Counted from the first letter of the stretch, positions 46,724 through 56,244 are shown. The stretch: DNA of 64,000 nt from Patulibacter sp. (GCF_030655195.1 NZ_JAURWA010000114.1:62001-126000); one strand, 5' to 3'. Numbers and translations: made by a program. Notes: generated by a model not told the origin, from the letters alone.

Positions 46724-47647
46724 CTAGAACTCGCCGGTCGCGGCGGCGATGATCGCCCCGCGCAGGATGTCGTGCTCGGAGACCTCGCACTCCTTCACCC
46801 CGAAGGTGCGCAGGGCGACGGAGAGCAGCACGCAGCCGGCCACGATCGTGGGTGCGCGGTCGGCCTGCAGACCGACGACCTCGCGGCGCTCGGCCTCGGT
46901 CATCTGGGCCAGACGCGCGGTCAGCTCGTCGACCTCGGCGAGCGCCAGCACGAACCCGTGGACCCGGTCGACGTCGTACGGGTCCAGCTCCTGGATCATC
47001 GCGGCGCACGACGTCGCGGTGCCCGCGACGGCGATCACCCGGCCGACCGACGCCCGGACGTCCTCGGGGACGGCCGCGGAGAAGACGTCCCGGGCGTCGT
47101 CGGCCAGCGCGACGAGCTCGTCGGACGCGGGCGGGTCGTGGTGCAGGTGACGCTCGCCGTGCCGGACGACGCCGGCCTGCGTCGAGACCGCGAACTCCGG
47201 CGATCCCGGGCGGCCGACGACCAGCTCGGTGCTGCCGCCCCCGACGTCGACGACCGCGACGGGGCGGTCCTCCGGCGGCCGCCCGCCCGTGGCGCCGAGG
47301 AAGGTCAGCTCGGCCTCCCGCTCGCCGGGGATCGTCCGCGCGTCGATGCCGAGGGAGCGCACGTGCTCGGTCAGCTCGGCGCCGTTCTCCGCGTCGCGCA
47401 CCGCGCTGGTCAGGACGCCGACCGCACGCTCGACGCCGTGCTCGGCCAGGAGGCCGTGGACCACCAGCAGCTCGGCGCGGACCCGGTCCAGCGCGCGGTC
47501 GTCGAGCCTGCCCGTGCGATCGACGCCGGCGCCGAGGCGGGTGACCGTCGCGCGGCGGAGGACCTCGGTCAGCCGCCCGTCGTCCTCGAGGTCGGCGATC
47601 AGGAGGCGCGTGGAGTTGGACCCGAGATCGACCGCGGCGAGGCGCAT
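46724..47647 (-). CDS. ppx: Exopolyphosphatase / Ppx-GppA phosphatase
   Basis: 307 aa. It hydrolyses polyphosphate or pppGpp. The ASKHA fold shows phosphate-1 motif AAVDLGSNSTRLLIAD (about 4-19), the Glu-containing region IPGEREAELTFLGA, phosphate-2 motif VDVGGGSTELVVG, and adenosine-type motif VIAVAGTATSCAAM. This is the short two-domain form common in actinobacteria (mycobacterial Ppx1 size). TAGGGT lies 6 nt before the ATG. Convergent with the cyclase gene. Confidence 0.92.
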   Translation of the reverse strand: MRLAAVDLGSNSTRLLIADLEDDGRLTEVLRRATVTRLGAGVDRTGRLDDRALDRVRAELLVVHGLLAEHGVERAVGVLTSAVRDAENGAELTEHVRSLGIDARTIPGEREAELTFLGATGGRPPEDRPVAVVDVGGGSTELVVGRPGSPEFAVSTQAGVVRHGERHLHHDPPASDELVALADDARDVFSAAVPEDVRASVGRVIAVAGTATSCAAMIQELDPYDVDRVHGFVLALAEVDELTARLAQMTEAERREVVGLQADRAPTIVAGCVLLSVALRTFGVKECEVSEHDILRGAIIAAATGEF

Positions 47648-47653
47648 CGCGCC

Positions 47654-47659
47654 ACCCTA
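47654..47659 (-). promoter_or_regulatory. -10 element TAGGGT of ppx
   Basis: On the minus strand TAGGGT ends 6 nt before ATG 47647; no Shine-Dalgarno. Confidence 0.5.
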
Positions 47660-47804
47660 CCCTCGGTGCCCGGCCGTCCGGGTGCCCCGTATCCGCCGGT
47701 CCCGCACCGGACGAGCCTGGCGGGGTCGCCACGCCGTCCGTCCGGTCGGGGGGAGCGTCCGCGGACACCACCTGACGGGGGGGCCTACCGGCGGTAGTAT
47801 GCCA

Positions 47805-48596
47805 GTGCCGCAGTCCCCCGGTCCACGCCTGAAGATGACCAAGCCCTCGATCTCCACGTCCCTCCCCAAGTCCGCGAAGACCGCCCGCAAGGCCGTCGTG
47901 AAGGCCGGTGCCAAGGCCGGCAAGGCGGCGGGCCGGGCGACCCGGCCGAGCGGCCGGGGCCAGCCCCGCCCGCGTGCCGCCCACCTCGGCCCGGAGCGCC
48001 GTCGCCCGATGATCCTCGACGCCGCCTTCGGGGTCTTCCTCGAGAAGGGCTACGAGGGCGCGTCGATGGAGGAGATCGCCCGCCGCGCCGGGGTCTCCAA
48101 GCCGGTCGTCTACAGCTCGTTCGCCGGCAAGGACGCCCTCTTCGGCGAGCTCCTGCGCCGCGAGGAGGAGCGCATCCTCCAGGCGATCTCCGCGGCGGTG
48201 CCGACGGAGCTGGACGAGGACGACCTCGAGCCCGCGATCACCGAGGCGCTCTGCGCGTTCCTCGAGGCGGTCGTCGCCTCGCCGGAGTCCTTCAAGGTCG
48301 TCTTCCTCGGCGCCGGCGGCTCCGACGCGAACATCACCCGCCGCGTGCAGCGGGGCCGGCAGCGCCAGATCGACCAGATCTCCACGCTCGCCGAGGGCTG
48401 GATCGCCCGGCAGGGCATCCCCGACGCCGAGCGCCAGGGGCGGCTGCACGGCTTCCTCCTCGTCGGGATGGCGGAGAACGCCGCCCGCGCGCTGATCCAG
48501 GAGCCCGGCCGCTTCCCGCCCCGCATGCTCGCCGAGCAGATCAGCCGCATGATCCTCAGCGCCTACGACCCGTCGTCCGCGCGCGGGTCCGCCTGA
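47805..48596 (+). CDS. TetR family regulator with lysine-rich N-terminal tail
   Basis: 263 aa from GTG 47805; ATG 47835 or 47799 are alternatives. Residues about 10-60 are a Lys/Ala/Arg tail (SAKTARKAVVKAGAKAGKAA) resembling histone H1 or HU tails, which should add nonspecific DNA binding. The TetR HTH follows at about 68-112: ILDAAFGVFLEKGYEGASME, IARRAGVSKPVVYSSFAGK. The C-terminal ligand domain (about 125-255) has PESFKVVFLGAGG and GFLLVGMAENAARALI. TAGTAT (47795-47800) is a good -10 but lies only 4 nt before GTG 47805, so the start is uncertain. Its target is unknown. Confidence 0.8.
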   Translation: MPQSPGPRLKMTKPSISTSLPKSAKTARKAVVKAGAKAGKAAGRATRPSGRGQPRPRAAHLGPERRRPMILDAAFGVFLEKGYEGASMEEIARRAGVSKPVVYSSFAGKDALFGELLRREEERILQAISAAVPTELDEDDLEPAITEALCAFLEAVVASPESFKVVFLGAGGSDANITRRVQRGRQRQIDQISTLAEGWIARQGIPDAERQGRLHGFLLVGMAENAARALIQEPGRFPPRMLAEQISRMILSAYDPSSARGSA

Positions 48597-48659
48597 CGCG
48601 CGAGCCCCGCCGGGGCAGAGCGCATCCGGAGGGGCGAGTCGCTATCTTTCTGTGTCCGC

Positions 48660-48733
<74 letters not shown>

Positions 48734-48740
48734 CTACGGA

Positions 48741-48764
48741 AAGCGTCTCTTCGGAGGCGCTTTT
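48741..48764 (+). terminator. Rho-independent terminator of tRNA-fMet
   Basis: AAGCGTCTC and GAGGCGCTT form a 9-bp stem (one G-T pair) around the stable tetraloop TTCG, followed by TTTT. It is the clearest classical terminator in the window, 7 nt after the tRNA. Confidence 0.88.
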
Positions 48765-48848
48765 CGCGTTTCCGGGGTCTCCGTAGGCGTTGCCCGCCGG
48801 CCCTCCGGCGCGCATCGGCCGTCCTTCGGCGTCTCGCTGCGGTGCCGC

Positions 48849-49898
48849 TCACCGCGCCGGCGCGCAGCGCTGGAACAGCCCCGCGACCTGGTCCGCTGCG
48901 ACGCCTCGCGGCAGCGGGCTCCGCGCCAGGAACGTCCCCGCACTGGGCCCGTCGAAGACGAAGGCGGAGAGGAAGAGGAGGTCGGGGCCCCCCTCGCCGT
49001 CCGGGGCGATCTGCACCCACGGCACGCCGACCGACGGGGCGGTCGGCACGCCGGCGTCGCCGCCGCAGACGACGGTCGGCTCGGCGCGCGGGGCGGGGCC
49101 GCGGTCCAGGAGCACCAGGCGCCAGGTCGAGAAGTCGCCCGGACGGCGCTGCACCTCGATCAGCATCCACGGGCGTCCGCCCGCGCGGAAGGTCGAGCGG
49201 CGGCCGTGGCTGGCGGGGAAGCCGGCCCGCGTCAGGGTCTCGTCGAGGGCCTCGTCGCGCCGGGCGGTCCAGTCCCGGAAGCCGCGCAGCGTGCCGATGC
49301 CCTGCCGGTCGACGCCCTTCGCGTCGGCGTTGTAGTGGAACCGCAGCGTGATCGTCGAGGCGCCCGCGGAGCCGTTCCAGTCGACGCGCTCGAAGGACGG
49401 GGTGCCCTCGTTGTTGTCCGAGAGCGTCGCGGGCAGCTCCCGCTGGACGGCCCACGTGTTGCGCAGGAGGCGGGCGCGGTCGGCGTAGGCGCGGACGCGG
49501 ATCCGGCTGATCGCGTTGCCGTCGTCGACGCGGACGTAGTCCTCGTAGGCCAGCAGGTAGCCGCCGCCGGGCAGGGCGTGCAGGACCGGCATGTTCCCCC
49601 CGTCGGCGTCGAGCTCCGCCACCGGGGTCCAGTGCAGCAGGTCCTTCGAGGTCGCCAGGCCGACGGCGAAGTCGGCGGGACCCCTGCCGGTCGGTCGGTG
49701 CGACACGCCGAGCCATCCGTCGCCCTCGGGGTCGGGTACGACCGACAGGCCGGTCAGCTGGTGGCCCGCGCCGTCGGTGGCGCCCGTGCGCGTGCGACGC
49801 TCGTCGTCCCCGCCGCGGGGGAGCAGGACGACCAGGACGGCGACGAGGACGACGAGGAGCGCGACCGCTCCGGCCGCGCGGAGCCGGGGTCGCGCCAC
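48849..49898 (-). CDS. Membrane-anchored beta-propeller-like protein
   Basis: 349 aa from GTG 49898. A signal anchor is at residues 8-28 (AGAVALLVVLVAVLVVLLP). The external part has repeats like those of five-bladed propeller glycosidases and sialidases: GWLGVSHRPTGRGPADFAV then TSKDLLHWTPV, GGYLLAYEDYV, and RPWMLIEVQRRPGDFSTW with LVLLDRG. No clear catalytic acid set was found, so binding may be its role. A CATCGT hexamer 7 nt before the GTG supports this start; an upstream GTG at 50015 is the alternative. Confidence 0.65.
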   Translation of the reverse strand: MARPRLRAAGAVALLVVLVAVLVVLLPRGGDDERRTRTGATDGAGHQLTGLSVVPDPEGDGWLGVSHRPTGRGPADFAVGLATSKDLLHWTPVAELDADGGNMPVLHALPGGGYLLAYEDYVRVDDGNAISRIRVRAYADRARLLRNTWAVQRELPATLSDNNEGTPSFERVDWNGSAGASTITLRFHYNADAKGVDRQGIGTLRGFRDWTARRDEALDETLTRAGFPASHGRRSTFRAGGRPWMLIEVQRRPGDFSTWRLVLLDRGPAPRAEPTVVCGGDAGVPTAPSVGVPWVQIAPDGEGGPDLLFLSAFVFDGPSAGTFLARSPLPRGVAADQVAGLFQRCAPAR

Positions 49899-50030
49899 GC
49901 CGGGGACGATGACCGGTGGGCCGGTCGGGGTCAACCGGCGGGCGAGCCCCTCGGCCGCCCCGACACCTCCGCGGGCGGCGGGGCGGAAAACGTGAACCCG
50001 GGCTGCCACGGGCACCCGGCCCCTGCCCTC

Positions 50031-50036
50031 TACTCT
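50031..50036 (+). promoter_or_regulatory. -10 element TACTCT of the ABC exporter operon
   Basis: TACTCT ends 6 nt before GTG 50043; no Shine-Dalgarno. Confidence 0.5.
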
Positions 50037-50042
50037 CGCTGT

Positions 50043-51050
50043 GTGGCCTCTCGATCATCGTCCTCGCACCCAGCCGTCGCCGTCCGCGGGCTCGAGCGCG
50101 CGTTCAAGGGCGGCATCAAGGCCGTCGACGGCCTCGACCTCGAGGTGCCCGAGGGCGAGATCTACGGGTTCCTCGGCCCCAACGGCGCCGGCAAGACGAC
50201 CACGGTGCGCATCCTCGTCACGCTGCTGCGGCCGACCGGGGGAGAGGCGCGGGTCGCCGGGCACGACGTCGTCTCCGACGCCGACGCCGTGCGACGCAAC
50301 ATCGGCGTGGCGCTGCAGGAGGCCGCGATCGACCCGCTGATGTCGGGTGTCGAGCTCCTGCGGATGCAGGGCGCGCTCCACGGCATGCGCGGCAGCGAGG
50401 CCCGGGGCCGGGCGACGGAGCTGCTCGAGCGGGTCGGTCTGACCGACGCCGGCGGCCGGCGGGTCGGCCAGTACTCCGGCGGCATGCGCCGGCGGCTCGA
50501 CCTGGCGATGGCGCTCGTCCACCGCCCGAAGGTCCTCTTCCTCGACGAGCCGACCACGGGCCTCGACCCGACCAGCCGCAACGCCCTGTGGCGCGAGGTC
50601 CGCGGCCTCAACGACGACGGCACCACGGTCTTCCTGACGACGCAGTACCTCGAGGAGGCCGAGCAGCTCGCCGACCGCGTCGGGATCATCGCCGGCGGGT
50701 CGCTCGTCGCCGAGGGCACCCCGGCCGAGCTGAAGTCGCGCGTCGGCGAGCCGACCCTGCACGTCGACCTCGCCGAAGGGGCGGACGTGCCCGCGGCCCG
50801 CCGCGCGCTGTCCACCGTCGGCCCGCTCGTCGACTGCGCGGACGACGCCCGCGTGGCGATCCGCGCGGCCCGCGGCAAGGCGACCGTCCCCGACGCCATC
50901 CGCGCCCTGGACGACGCCGGGATCGCCGTCGAGTCCGTCGAGGTGGTCAGCCCGACGCTCGACGACGTCTTCGCCGCGGTCACCGGGTCGACGCTCGAGG
51001 GGGCCGGCGGCGGCGCCGCCGACGGCGAGACCGCCGGGGTGGGGGCGTGA
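50043..51050 (+). CDS. ABC-2 type exporter ATP-binding protein (DrrA-like)
   Basis: 335 aa from GTG 50043. Walker A GFLGPNGAGKTTT is at about 42-54, Q-loop in VALQEAAIDPL, signature YSGGMRRRLDLAMAL, Walker B VLFLDEPTTGLDP, D-loop and H-loop (FLTTQYLEEAEQLADR, with Gln before Tyr where many have His). The C-terminal about 90 residues form the DrrA-type regulatory domain (LHVDLAEGADVPAARRAL, VSPTLDDVFAAVTG). DrrAB-like systems export lipids, antibiotics or polyketides. The switch His appears replaced in TTQYLEEA, as in many DrrA proteins. Confidence 0.9.
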   Translation: MASRSSSSHPAVAVRGLERAFKGGIKAVDGLDLEVPEGEIYGFLGPNGAGKTTTVRILVTLLRPTGGEARVAGHDVVSDADAVRRNIGVALQEAAIDPLMSGVELLRMQGALHGMRGSEARGRATELLERVGLTDAGGRRVGQYSGGMRRRLDLAMALVHRPKVLFLDEPTTGLDPTSRNALWREVRGLNDDGTTVFLTTQYLEEAEQLADRVGIIAGGSLVAEGTPAELKSRVGEPTLHVDLAEGADVPAARRALSTVGPLVDCADDARVAIRAARGKATVPDAIRALDDAGIAVESVEVVSPTLDDVFAAVTGSTLEGAGGGAADGETAGVGA

Positions 51051-51835
51051 TCGCCGCGGCGGCACGGGAGTCGCGGGTCGTCGGTGCGCTCGGGCGTCGG
51101 GCGCTGACGTTGCAGTTCCGCCGCGCGCAGCTGCTCATGCCGACGTTCGTCCTGCCGCTCTTCCTGCTCGCGGTGATCGCGTCGGGGACCAGCGCGGGCC
51201 GCGACCTGCGCGACTTCCCCGAGGTCTCCTCGTACCTGGGCTTCGTCGTGGCCGGGACGCTCCTGCAGGGGGCGCTCCTCGCCGGCCTGACCGCCGGGAT
51301 CGCGATGGCGTCGGACATCGAGGGCGGGTTCTTCGACCGGCTGCTCGCCGCCCCGGTCCGCCGGACGAGCCTCGTGCTCGGCCGCCTCGCCGGGACGCTG
51401 GGCCTCGCGGTCCTGCAGATGGCGTGGTTCCTGACCGTGGCCCTGATCTTCGGGGCCAGCTACCCCGGTGGGGTGCTCGGGGCCGTCGGTGCGGCGATCC
51501 TCGCGGCGCTCACCGCGGTCGGCATCGGCGGGCTCGCGATCGCCATCGCGATCCGCACCGGGTCGATGAACCTCATGCAGTCGATCTTCCCGTTCGTCTT
51601 CGTGCTGCTCTTCACCGCCCCGGCGTTCTTCCCGCGCGACCTGCTGACCCCGACGCTCCACGACATCGCGGCCTACAACCCGCTGACCTACGTGGTCGAG
51701 GGCGCGCGGGGACTGCTGCAGGACGATGCGTCGCTCGGCGACCCGTGGCTCGGCCTCGCCGCGGCGGTGGGCCTGGCGGCGTTCGCCACGGGCCTCGCCG
51801 TCCTCGCCCTCCGCGACCGGGCGCGCCGCACGTGA
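51047..51835 (+). CDS. ABC-2 type exporter permease, first subunit
   Basis: 262 aa. Six TM helices with the ABC-2 layout: LLMPTFVLPLFLLAVIASG, GTLLQGALLAGLTAGIAMASD, SDIEGGFFDRLLAAPVRRTS (the conserved ExGFFDRLL coupling motif), and AYNPLTYVVEGARGLL near the end. GTG 51047 overlaps the ATPase stop (GTGA). Confidence 0.9.
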   Translation: MIAAAARESRVVGALGRRALTLQFRRAQLLMPTFVLPLFLLAVIASGTSAGRDLRDFPEVSSYLGFVVAGTLLQGALLAGLTAGIAMASDIEGGFFDRLLAAPVRRTSLVLGRLAGTLGLAVLQMAWFLTVALIFGASYPGGVLGAVGAAILAALTAVGIGGLAIAIAIRTGSMNLMQSIFPFVFVLLFTAPAFFPRDLLTPTLHDIAAYNPLTYVVEGARGLLQDDASLGDPWLGLAAAVGLAAFATGLAVLALRDRARRT

Positions 51836-52620
51836 GCTCCCGTACGAACTCCCCCGCCGGGCCCGTCGCCTGGGCCTTCTGGATCCGCTCGCTCGGCGAG
51901 GTCACCCGCGTCCGCGGTGCGCTCGTCGGCACGTCGATCGCCCCGCTCGTCTTCCTGCTCGGCACCAGCGGCCAGTTCGGTCGGCTCTCCGGCCTGCCGG
52001 GCTTCCCGACCGACTCGTACCTGTCGTGGATCATCCCGCTGTGCTGCCTGCAGGGCGCGGGCTTCGCCGGCGCCGCCGCTGGTGCCAACCTGGCCCGCGA
52101 CATCGAGCAGGGCTGGTTCGACCGCCTGCTCGTCGCACCGGTGGCCCGGCCCCTGCTGATCCTCGGGCCGGTCCTCGGGGCGATCACGCGGGCGATGGTG
52201 CCGGTGACGCTCGTCCTCGTCGTCGGCCTGCTGATCGGCGGCGAGCTGACCGGCGGCCCGCTCGGCATCCTGGCGCTCTACGTCGCGTCCGTCGGCTTCT
52301 GCACGGTGGCGGCGATGTGGGGCATCGCGATGGCGGTCATCTTCCGCACGCAGCAGGCCGGGCCGCTCATGCAGATGGGTGTGTTCCTCGGCGTCTTCCT
52401 CTCGACGGCCTACACGCCGCAGCTGCTGCTGAAGGGCTGGCTCGAGGACGTCGCCCGGTTCAACCCGGTGTCGCACGTCCTGGAGCTCGGCCGGCAGGCG
52501 ACGGTGTCGGGCATCGACGTCAGCCTCGCCCACACCTGGCCGGGCCTCGTCGCGCTCGCCGGGATGATCGCGTTCTTCGGGGCGCTGGCGATGGTCGGGC
52601 TGCGGCGGATGGGGCGGTAG
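51832..52620 (+). CDS. ABC-2 type exporter permease, second subunit
   Basis: 262 aa, the same length as the first permease and similarly built. Its coupling motif reads DIEQGWFDRLLVAPVARPLL, and the terminal motif FNPVSHVLELGRQATVSG. TM helices are frequent from about 30 to 255. GTG 51832 overlaps the upstream stop (GTGA), so one ATPase serves two different permeases. They probably form a heterodimeric channel. Cargo is unknown. Confidence 0.9.
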   Translation: MSSRTNSPAGPVAWAFWIRSLGEVTRVRGALVGTSIAPLVFLLGTSGQFGRLSGLPGFPTDSYLSWIIPLCCLQGAGFAGAAAGANLARDIEQGWFDRLLVAPVARPLLILGPVLGAITRAMVPVTLVLVVGLLIGGELTGGPLGILALYVASVGFCTVAAMWGIAMAVIFRTQQAGPLMQMGVFLGVFLSTAYTPQLLLKGWLEDVARFNPVSHVLELGRQATVSGIDVSLAHTWPGLVALAGMIAFFGALAMVGLRRMGR

Positions 52621-52646
52621 GCCGGCGAGGTCCCGTCGGGCGCCGG

Positions 52647-53021
52647 TCAGTCCGCGGCGCCGACGACCTCGCACCCGATGGCCCGGAGGATCCGCAGGTG
52701 TCGCGGGTCCGCGTCCTGCGGCAGCTCGAGCGCGTCGGCGCGGTCGAGGCCCAACCGCTCGCGCAGCGCCTCCAGCACGGGGACGTGCTCGGCCGGCACG
52801 CCGGGGTGGAACGCGGGCGGGCAGCCCGCGTCGATGGCGTGCCGGTAGGCGTCGCCCTCGGCCACGGCGGCCGGGATCGCCGGGTCGGCCTCGCCCGCCT
52901 CGGTGATGCGGTCGTAGAGGACGTCCAGCAGCTCGGAGCTGAGGGCGAGCCGGCCGCCGGGGCGGACCTCGGCGAGGCGGTCGGCGGAGGCGGAGAGGGC
53001 TGCGAGGTGGTCGGTGCTCAT
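52647..53021 (-). CDS. Hypothetical 124-aa protein downstream of the GMC gene
   Basis: Not recognised. Soluble and acidic, with ALSSELLDVLYDRITEAGEAD, then VLEALRERLGLDRADALELP and RHLRILRAIGCEVVG. It could be read from the P450/GMC transcript 182 nt upstream, but a strong hairpin lies between. No Shine-Dalgarno or clear -10 is seen, which lowers confidence. Confidence 0.55.
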   Translation of the reverse strand: MSTDHLAALSASADRLAEVRPGGRLALSSELLDVLYDRITEAGEADPAIPAAVAEGDAYRHAIDAGCPPAFHPGVPAEHVPVLEALRERLGLDRADALELPQDADPRHLRILRAIGCEVVGAAD

Positions 53022-53158
53022 GGAGGTGGCGGGGGTCGGGTGGGGGACGGTCGGTGCGCGGCAGCGTGCGGCCGCCCGGAGAGACGCCGGGGGCCGAGGG
53101 CCAACCGTACGTGTCCGGCCGGCCGCCGGGCGCTTTTCCGGCGGTCCGGCGAGCACCG

Positions 53159-53194
53159 CCCGGCGGACGGCCGCGTGCGGCACCGTCCGCCGGG
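53159..53194 (-). terminator. Hairpin terminator after the GMC gene
   Basis: A perfect 12-bp stem (CCCGGCGGACGG and complement) enclosing a 12-nt loop that can itself pair. It starts 10 nt after the GMC stop; no T-run. Confidence 0.6.
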
Positions 53195-53203
53195 ACCCGC
53201 CGC

Positions 53204-54787
53204 TCAGGCCGTGGCGGCGGCGCTCCGGACGCTCGTGGCGGCGTCCTCGCGGATCATGTCCGCGGCCTTCTCGGCGATCATGATCGTCGGGGCGTTGGTG
53301 TTCCCGCGCGTGACGGACGGCATCACCGAGGCGTCGACCACGCGCAGGCCCTCGATCCCGTGGACGCGCAGGCGCGGGTCGACGACCGGACCGATCGCGC
53401 ACGTCGAGGTCGGGTGGTAGATCGTCATCGTGTGGTCCTGGACGTACCGCCACAGCTCCTCGTCCGACACGTCCGGCGCCGGCGCCACGAACGTTCCCGT
53501 GATGAACGCCTGCAGCGCCTCCTGCTGCGAGATCTCCAGGGCGACGCGGGCACCGGCCAGCATCGTGGCCCGGTCCTCCTCCGTCGTCAGGTAGTTGTGG
53601 ACGATCCGCGGCTTGGAGTACGGGTTCGCCGTCCGCAGCCCCACGGCACCGCGGCTCGTCGGCTTGACCACCCCGGGCCCGAACGCCATGCCGTGCTCGG
53701 TGGCCGGACCCAGTCCCTCCTGCCAGAACAGCGCCGGCGCGAAGTGGAACTGGCAGTCGGGGGCGTCCAGACCGGGCCGGGTGCGGATGAACCCGCCGGC
53801 CTCGGCGATGTTCGAGGTGAGCGGCCCGGTCCCGTCGCGCTGCAGCTGCTCGACGTTCTCGGGCGTCGCGGCGGTCATCAGCGACTCGTAGTCCGCCGCC
53901 CAGTTCATCAGCAGCATGCAGTGGTCCTGCAGGCCCTGGCCCACGGGCAGGTCGCGGCGGACCTCGATGCCGAACGGCTCGAGCCCCTCCGCCGGCCCGA
54001 TGCCCGAGAGCATGAGCAGCTGCGGCGACGCGTACGCCCCGGCGCAGACGAGCACCTCGCGGGTCGCGAGGACCTCCTCGACGGTCCCTGCGCGGTCGAT
54101 CTCCACGCCCGATGCGCGGTCGCCGTCGAAGAGCAGCCGGAGGGCCATCGCGTCGGTGATGACGGTCAGGTTCTCGCGGTCCATGACGGGGTGGAGGAAC
54201 CGCACGGCGGTGCTGGCGCGCATCCCGTTCTCCTGCGTCACCTGGTACCGCCCGAAGCCCTCCTGGCGGGCCCCGTTGAAGTCCGGGTTGTGCTCGTGTC
54301 CGGCCTGACCGGCGGCCTCGACGAACGCGTCGGCGGCGGGGTTCGCCGACCGGCTCTCGCGCACCGGCAGCGGGCCGCCGGTGCCGTGGTACGGGTCGGC
54401 GCCGCGCTCCTGGTCCTCGGAGCGCCGGAAGTACGGCAGGACGTCGTCGTAGCCCCACCCCTCGGCGCCGCCGGCCTCCCACTCGTCGTAGTCGACGCGG
54501 TTGCCGCGGATGTAGACCATCGCGTTCATCGACGAGCAGCCGCCGAGCACCTTGGCCCGCGGCAGGTACGCCCGGCGCCCGCCGAGCGCGGGCTCGGGCT
54601 CCGTGTTGAGGTCCCAGTCGCGGCGGCCCTTGAAGAGCGCACCGAAGGCCGCGGGGACGTGGATCTCCTCGTCCGTGTCGGCACCCCCGGCCTCCAGCAG
54701 GGCGACGGTGACCTCGGGGTCCTCCGAGAGTCGGGCGGCGAGGACGGCGCCGGCCGACCCCGCTCCGACGATGACGTAGTCGTACAC
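53204..54787 (-). CDS. GMC family FAD-dependent oxidoreductase (choline dehydrogenase-like)
   Basis: 527 aa from GTG 54787. GMC enzymes oxidise alcohols or sugars with FAD. Seen: FAD-binding [18 protein letters not shown] (about 3-20), GMC signature 1 [20 protein letters not shown], signature 2 [18 protein letters not shown], and the catalytic His in [12 protein letters not shown] with Asn in [22 protein letters not shown] lies 6 nt upstream. It is the second gene after the P450 on the same strand, so it may oxidise the alcohol the P450 makes. Substrate unknown. Confidence 0.92.
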   Translation of the reverse strand: MYDYVIVGAGSAGAVLAARLSEDPEVTVALLEAGGADTDEEIHVPAAFGALFKGRRDWDLNTEPEPALGGRRAYLPRAKVLGGCSSMNAMVYIRGNRVDYDEWEAGGAEGWGYDDVLPYFRRSEDQERGADPYHGTGGPLPVRESRSANPAADAFVEAAGQAGHEHNPDFNGARQEGFGRYQVTQENGMRASTAVRFLHPVMDRENLTVITDAMALRLLFDGDRASGVEIDRAGTVEEVLATREVLVCAGAYASPQLLMLSGIGPAEGLEPFGIEVRRDLPVGQGLQDHCMLLMNWAADYESLMTAATPENVEQLQRDGTGPLTSNIAEAGGFIRTRPGLDAPDCQFHFAPALFWQEGLGPATEHGMAFGPGVVKPTSRGAVGLRTANPYSKPRIVHNYLTTEEDRATMLAGARVALEISQQEALQAFITGTFVAPAPDVSDEELWRYVQDHTMTIYHPTSTCAIGPVVDPRLRVHGIEGLRVVDASVMPSVTRGNTNAPTIMIAEKAADMIREDAATSVRSAAATA

Positions 54788-54917
54788 GTGTTGCTCCTGC
54801 GGTCTGGGTGGGGTGAGGATCGGGTGCGACGGGCCCCGGTCCGGGACGCGTCGCGATCATCGCCGCCGCGCGGGCGCCCGACCGGCGGGCGACACGCGGC
54901 GACGTGGCCGGGTGCGG

Positions 54918-56147
54918 TCAGTCGCCGACGGCGACGGGCAGCGTGGTGAGCTGGTTGACGAAGATGGCGGTCGCGTAGCGCGCGTCGCCGGCCGGGCGGA
55001 GGTGCGGGAAGCGGGCGAGCGTCTCCTCGAACATGACCCGCAGCTCGAGCCGCGCCAGGGCGGTCCCGAGGCAGTAGTGCCGGCCCCCGGCACCGAACGC
55101 CTGGTGCTCGGGGTTGCGCTCGACGTCGAACCGGTCGGGGTCCTCGTAGACCGCCTCGTCCCGTCCGCTCGACGGGTACCACATCATGATCTTGTCGCCC
55201 TCGGCGATCGCCCTGCCCCCGATCTCGGTGTCCTTCGTCGCGGTCCGGCGGAAGTGCGCGAACGCGGGGAACATCCGCAGGCACTCCTCGACGGCGCTCG
55301 GGATCAGCGACGGGTCGTCGAGCAGCTTCCGGCGCTGGTCGGGGTGCTCCATGAGCGCCTTGATGCCGCTGCAGAACGTCGCCTTCGTGGAGTCGTTGCC
55401 GGCCGTGACGAGCAGGATGAAGCCCATCACGATCTCCCAGTCGGACAGACGCTCGCCGTCGATGTCGGCGTGGACCAGGACGCTCATCAGGTCGTCGGTC
55501 GGGGTCGCGCGTCGCGCGTCGATGAGGACCTGGCAGCGGGAGACGATCTCGGGGATCACGCGCTCGACCACGGAGTCCGGGCCGTCCGGGTTCATCTCGG
55601 CGTCGTCGCCGCCGACGATCTCGGCCATCAGCTGCGCCCACATGGCGTCGTCGGCGGGGTCGATGCCCATGAACGAGCCGATCACGCGAGAGACGACGGG
55701 CTGGGCGACGTCCGTGACGACGTCGAAGGTCTCGCGGCCCTCGAGGCGGTCGAGGACGCCGCGCGTGATCTCGCGGATCGCGGGCTCGTGCTCCGCGGTG
55801 CGCCGGGGGGTGAACCCGCGCTGGAACAGCGCCTTGAGCCGGTCGTGCTTCGGCGGGTCCATCCCGATGAACATGCCGTTCTGGACCTCGATCGCCGCCC
55901 AGGGCATGCCGACCATGCCGCCCCGCTCCGACGAGAACGTCTGCCAGTCCTTGCTGACCTGACGGATGTGCTCCTGGGTCGTGATCGACCAGAACCCCGG
56001 CTCGTCGGGGAAGGACGACATGCCGTCGGACCAGTGGACCGGGTCGCCGTCCCGCAGCTCGCGGAAGAGCTCGAGGGGCGGGCCGGCCCGCCAGTGCTCG
56101 GGATCGGCGACGCGCACGGTGGGGGAGGCGGGCTTCGTGGTGCTCAT
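54918..56147 (-). CDS. Cytochrome P450
   Basis: 409 aa from ATG 56147. Soluble class I-type P450. The I-helix oxygen-binding segment is LLVTAGNDSTKAT, the K-helix ExxR is EECLRMFP, and the heme-binding loop FGAGGRHYCLG has ligand Cys359. GNDST and this loop recall steroid/terpenoid P450s such as CYP125 or linalool hydroxylases; this is by eye. GGAG lies 7 nt before the ATG. No ferredoxin or reductase gene is adjacent, so electrons must come from elsewhere. It is divergent from a TetR gene across a palindrome. Confidence 0.93.
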   Translation of the reverse strand: MSTTKPASPTVRVADPEHWRAGPPLELFRELRDGDPVHWSDGMSSFPDEPGFWSITTQEHIRQVSKDWQTFSSERGGMVGMPWAAIEVQNGMFIGMDPPKHDRLKALFQRGFTPRRTAEHEPAIREITRGVLDRLEGRETFDVVTDVAQPVVSRVIGSFMGIDPADDAMWAQLMAEIVGGDDAEMNPDGPDSVVERVIPEIVSRCQVLIDARRATPTDDLMSVLVHADIDGERLSDWEIVMGFILLVTAGNDSTKATFCSGIKALMEHPDQRRKLLDDPSLIPSAVEECLRMFPAFAHFRRTATKDTEIGGRAIAEGDKIMMWYPSSGRDEAVYEDPDRFDVERNPEHQAFGAGGRHYCLGTALARLELRVMFEETLARFPHLRPAGDARYATAIFVNQLTTLPVAVGD

Positions 56148-56200
56148 GAGGGGGCTCCGGATCGACGCGAGAGCGGACTGGGGCGACCCTCCCACACTGC

Positions 56201-56215
56201 TTTACACACTGTCAA
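56201..56215. promoter_or_regulatory. Candidate TetR operator between P450 and TetR genes
   Basis: TTTACA-CAC-TGTCAA is an inverted repeat with one mismatch, AT-richer than its surroundings. It lies 54 nt upstream of the P450 start and 30 nt upstream of the TetR start, placed to control both. Confidence 0.55.
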
Positions 56216-56232
56216 CCGGAGTTGTCATGCGG

Positions 56233-56238
56233 TACCGT
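56233..56238 (+). promoter_or_regulatory. -10 element TACCGT of the TetR gene
   Basis: TACCGT ends 6 nt before ATG 56245; this selects it over ATG 56227, which lies upstream of the -10. Confidence 0.5.
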
Positions 56239-56244
56239 CGGCGC

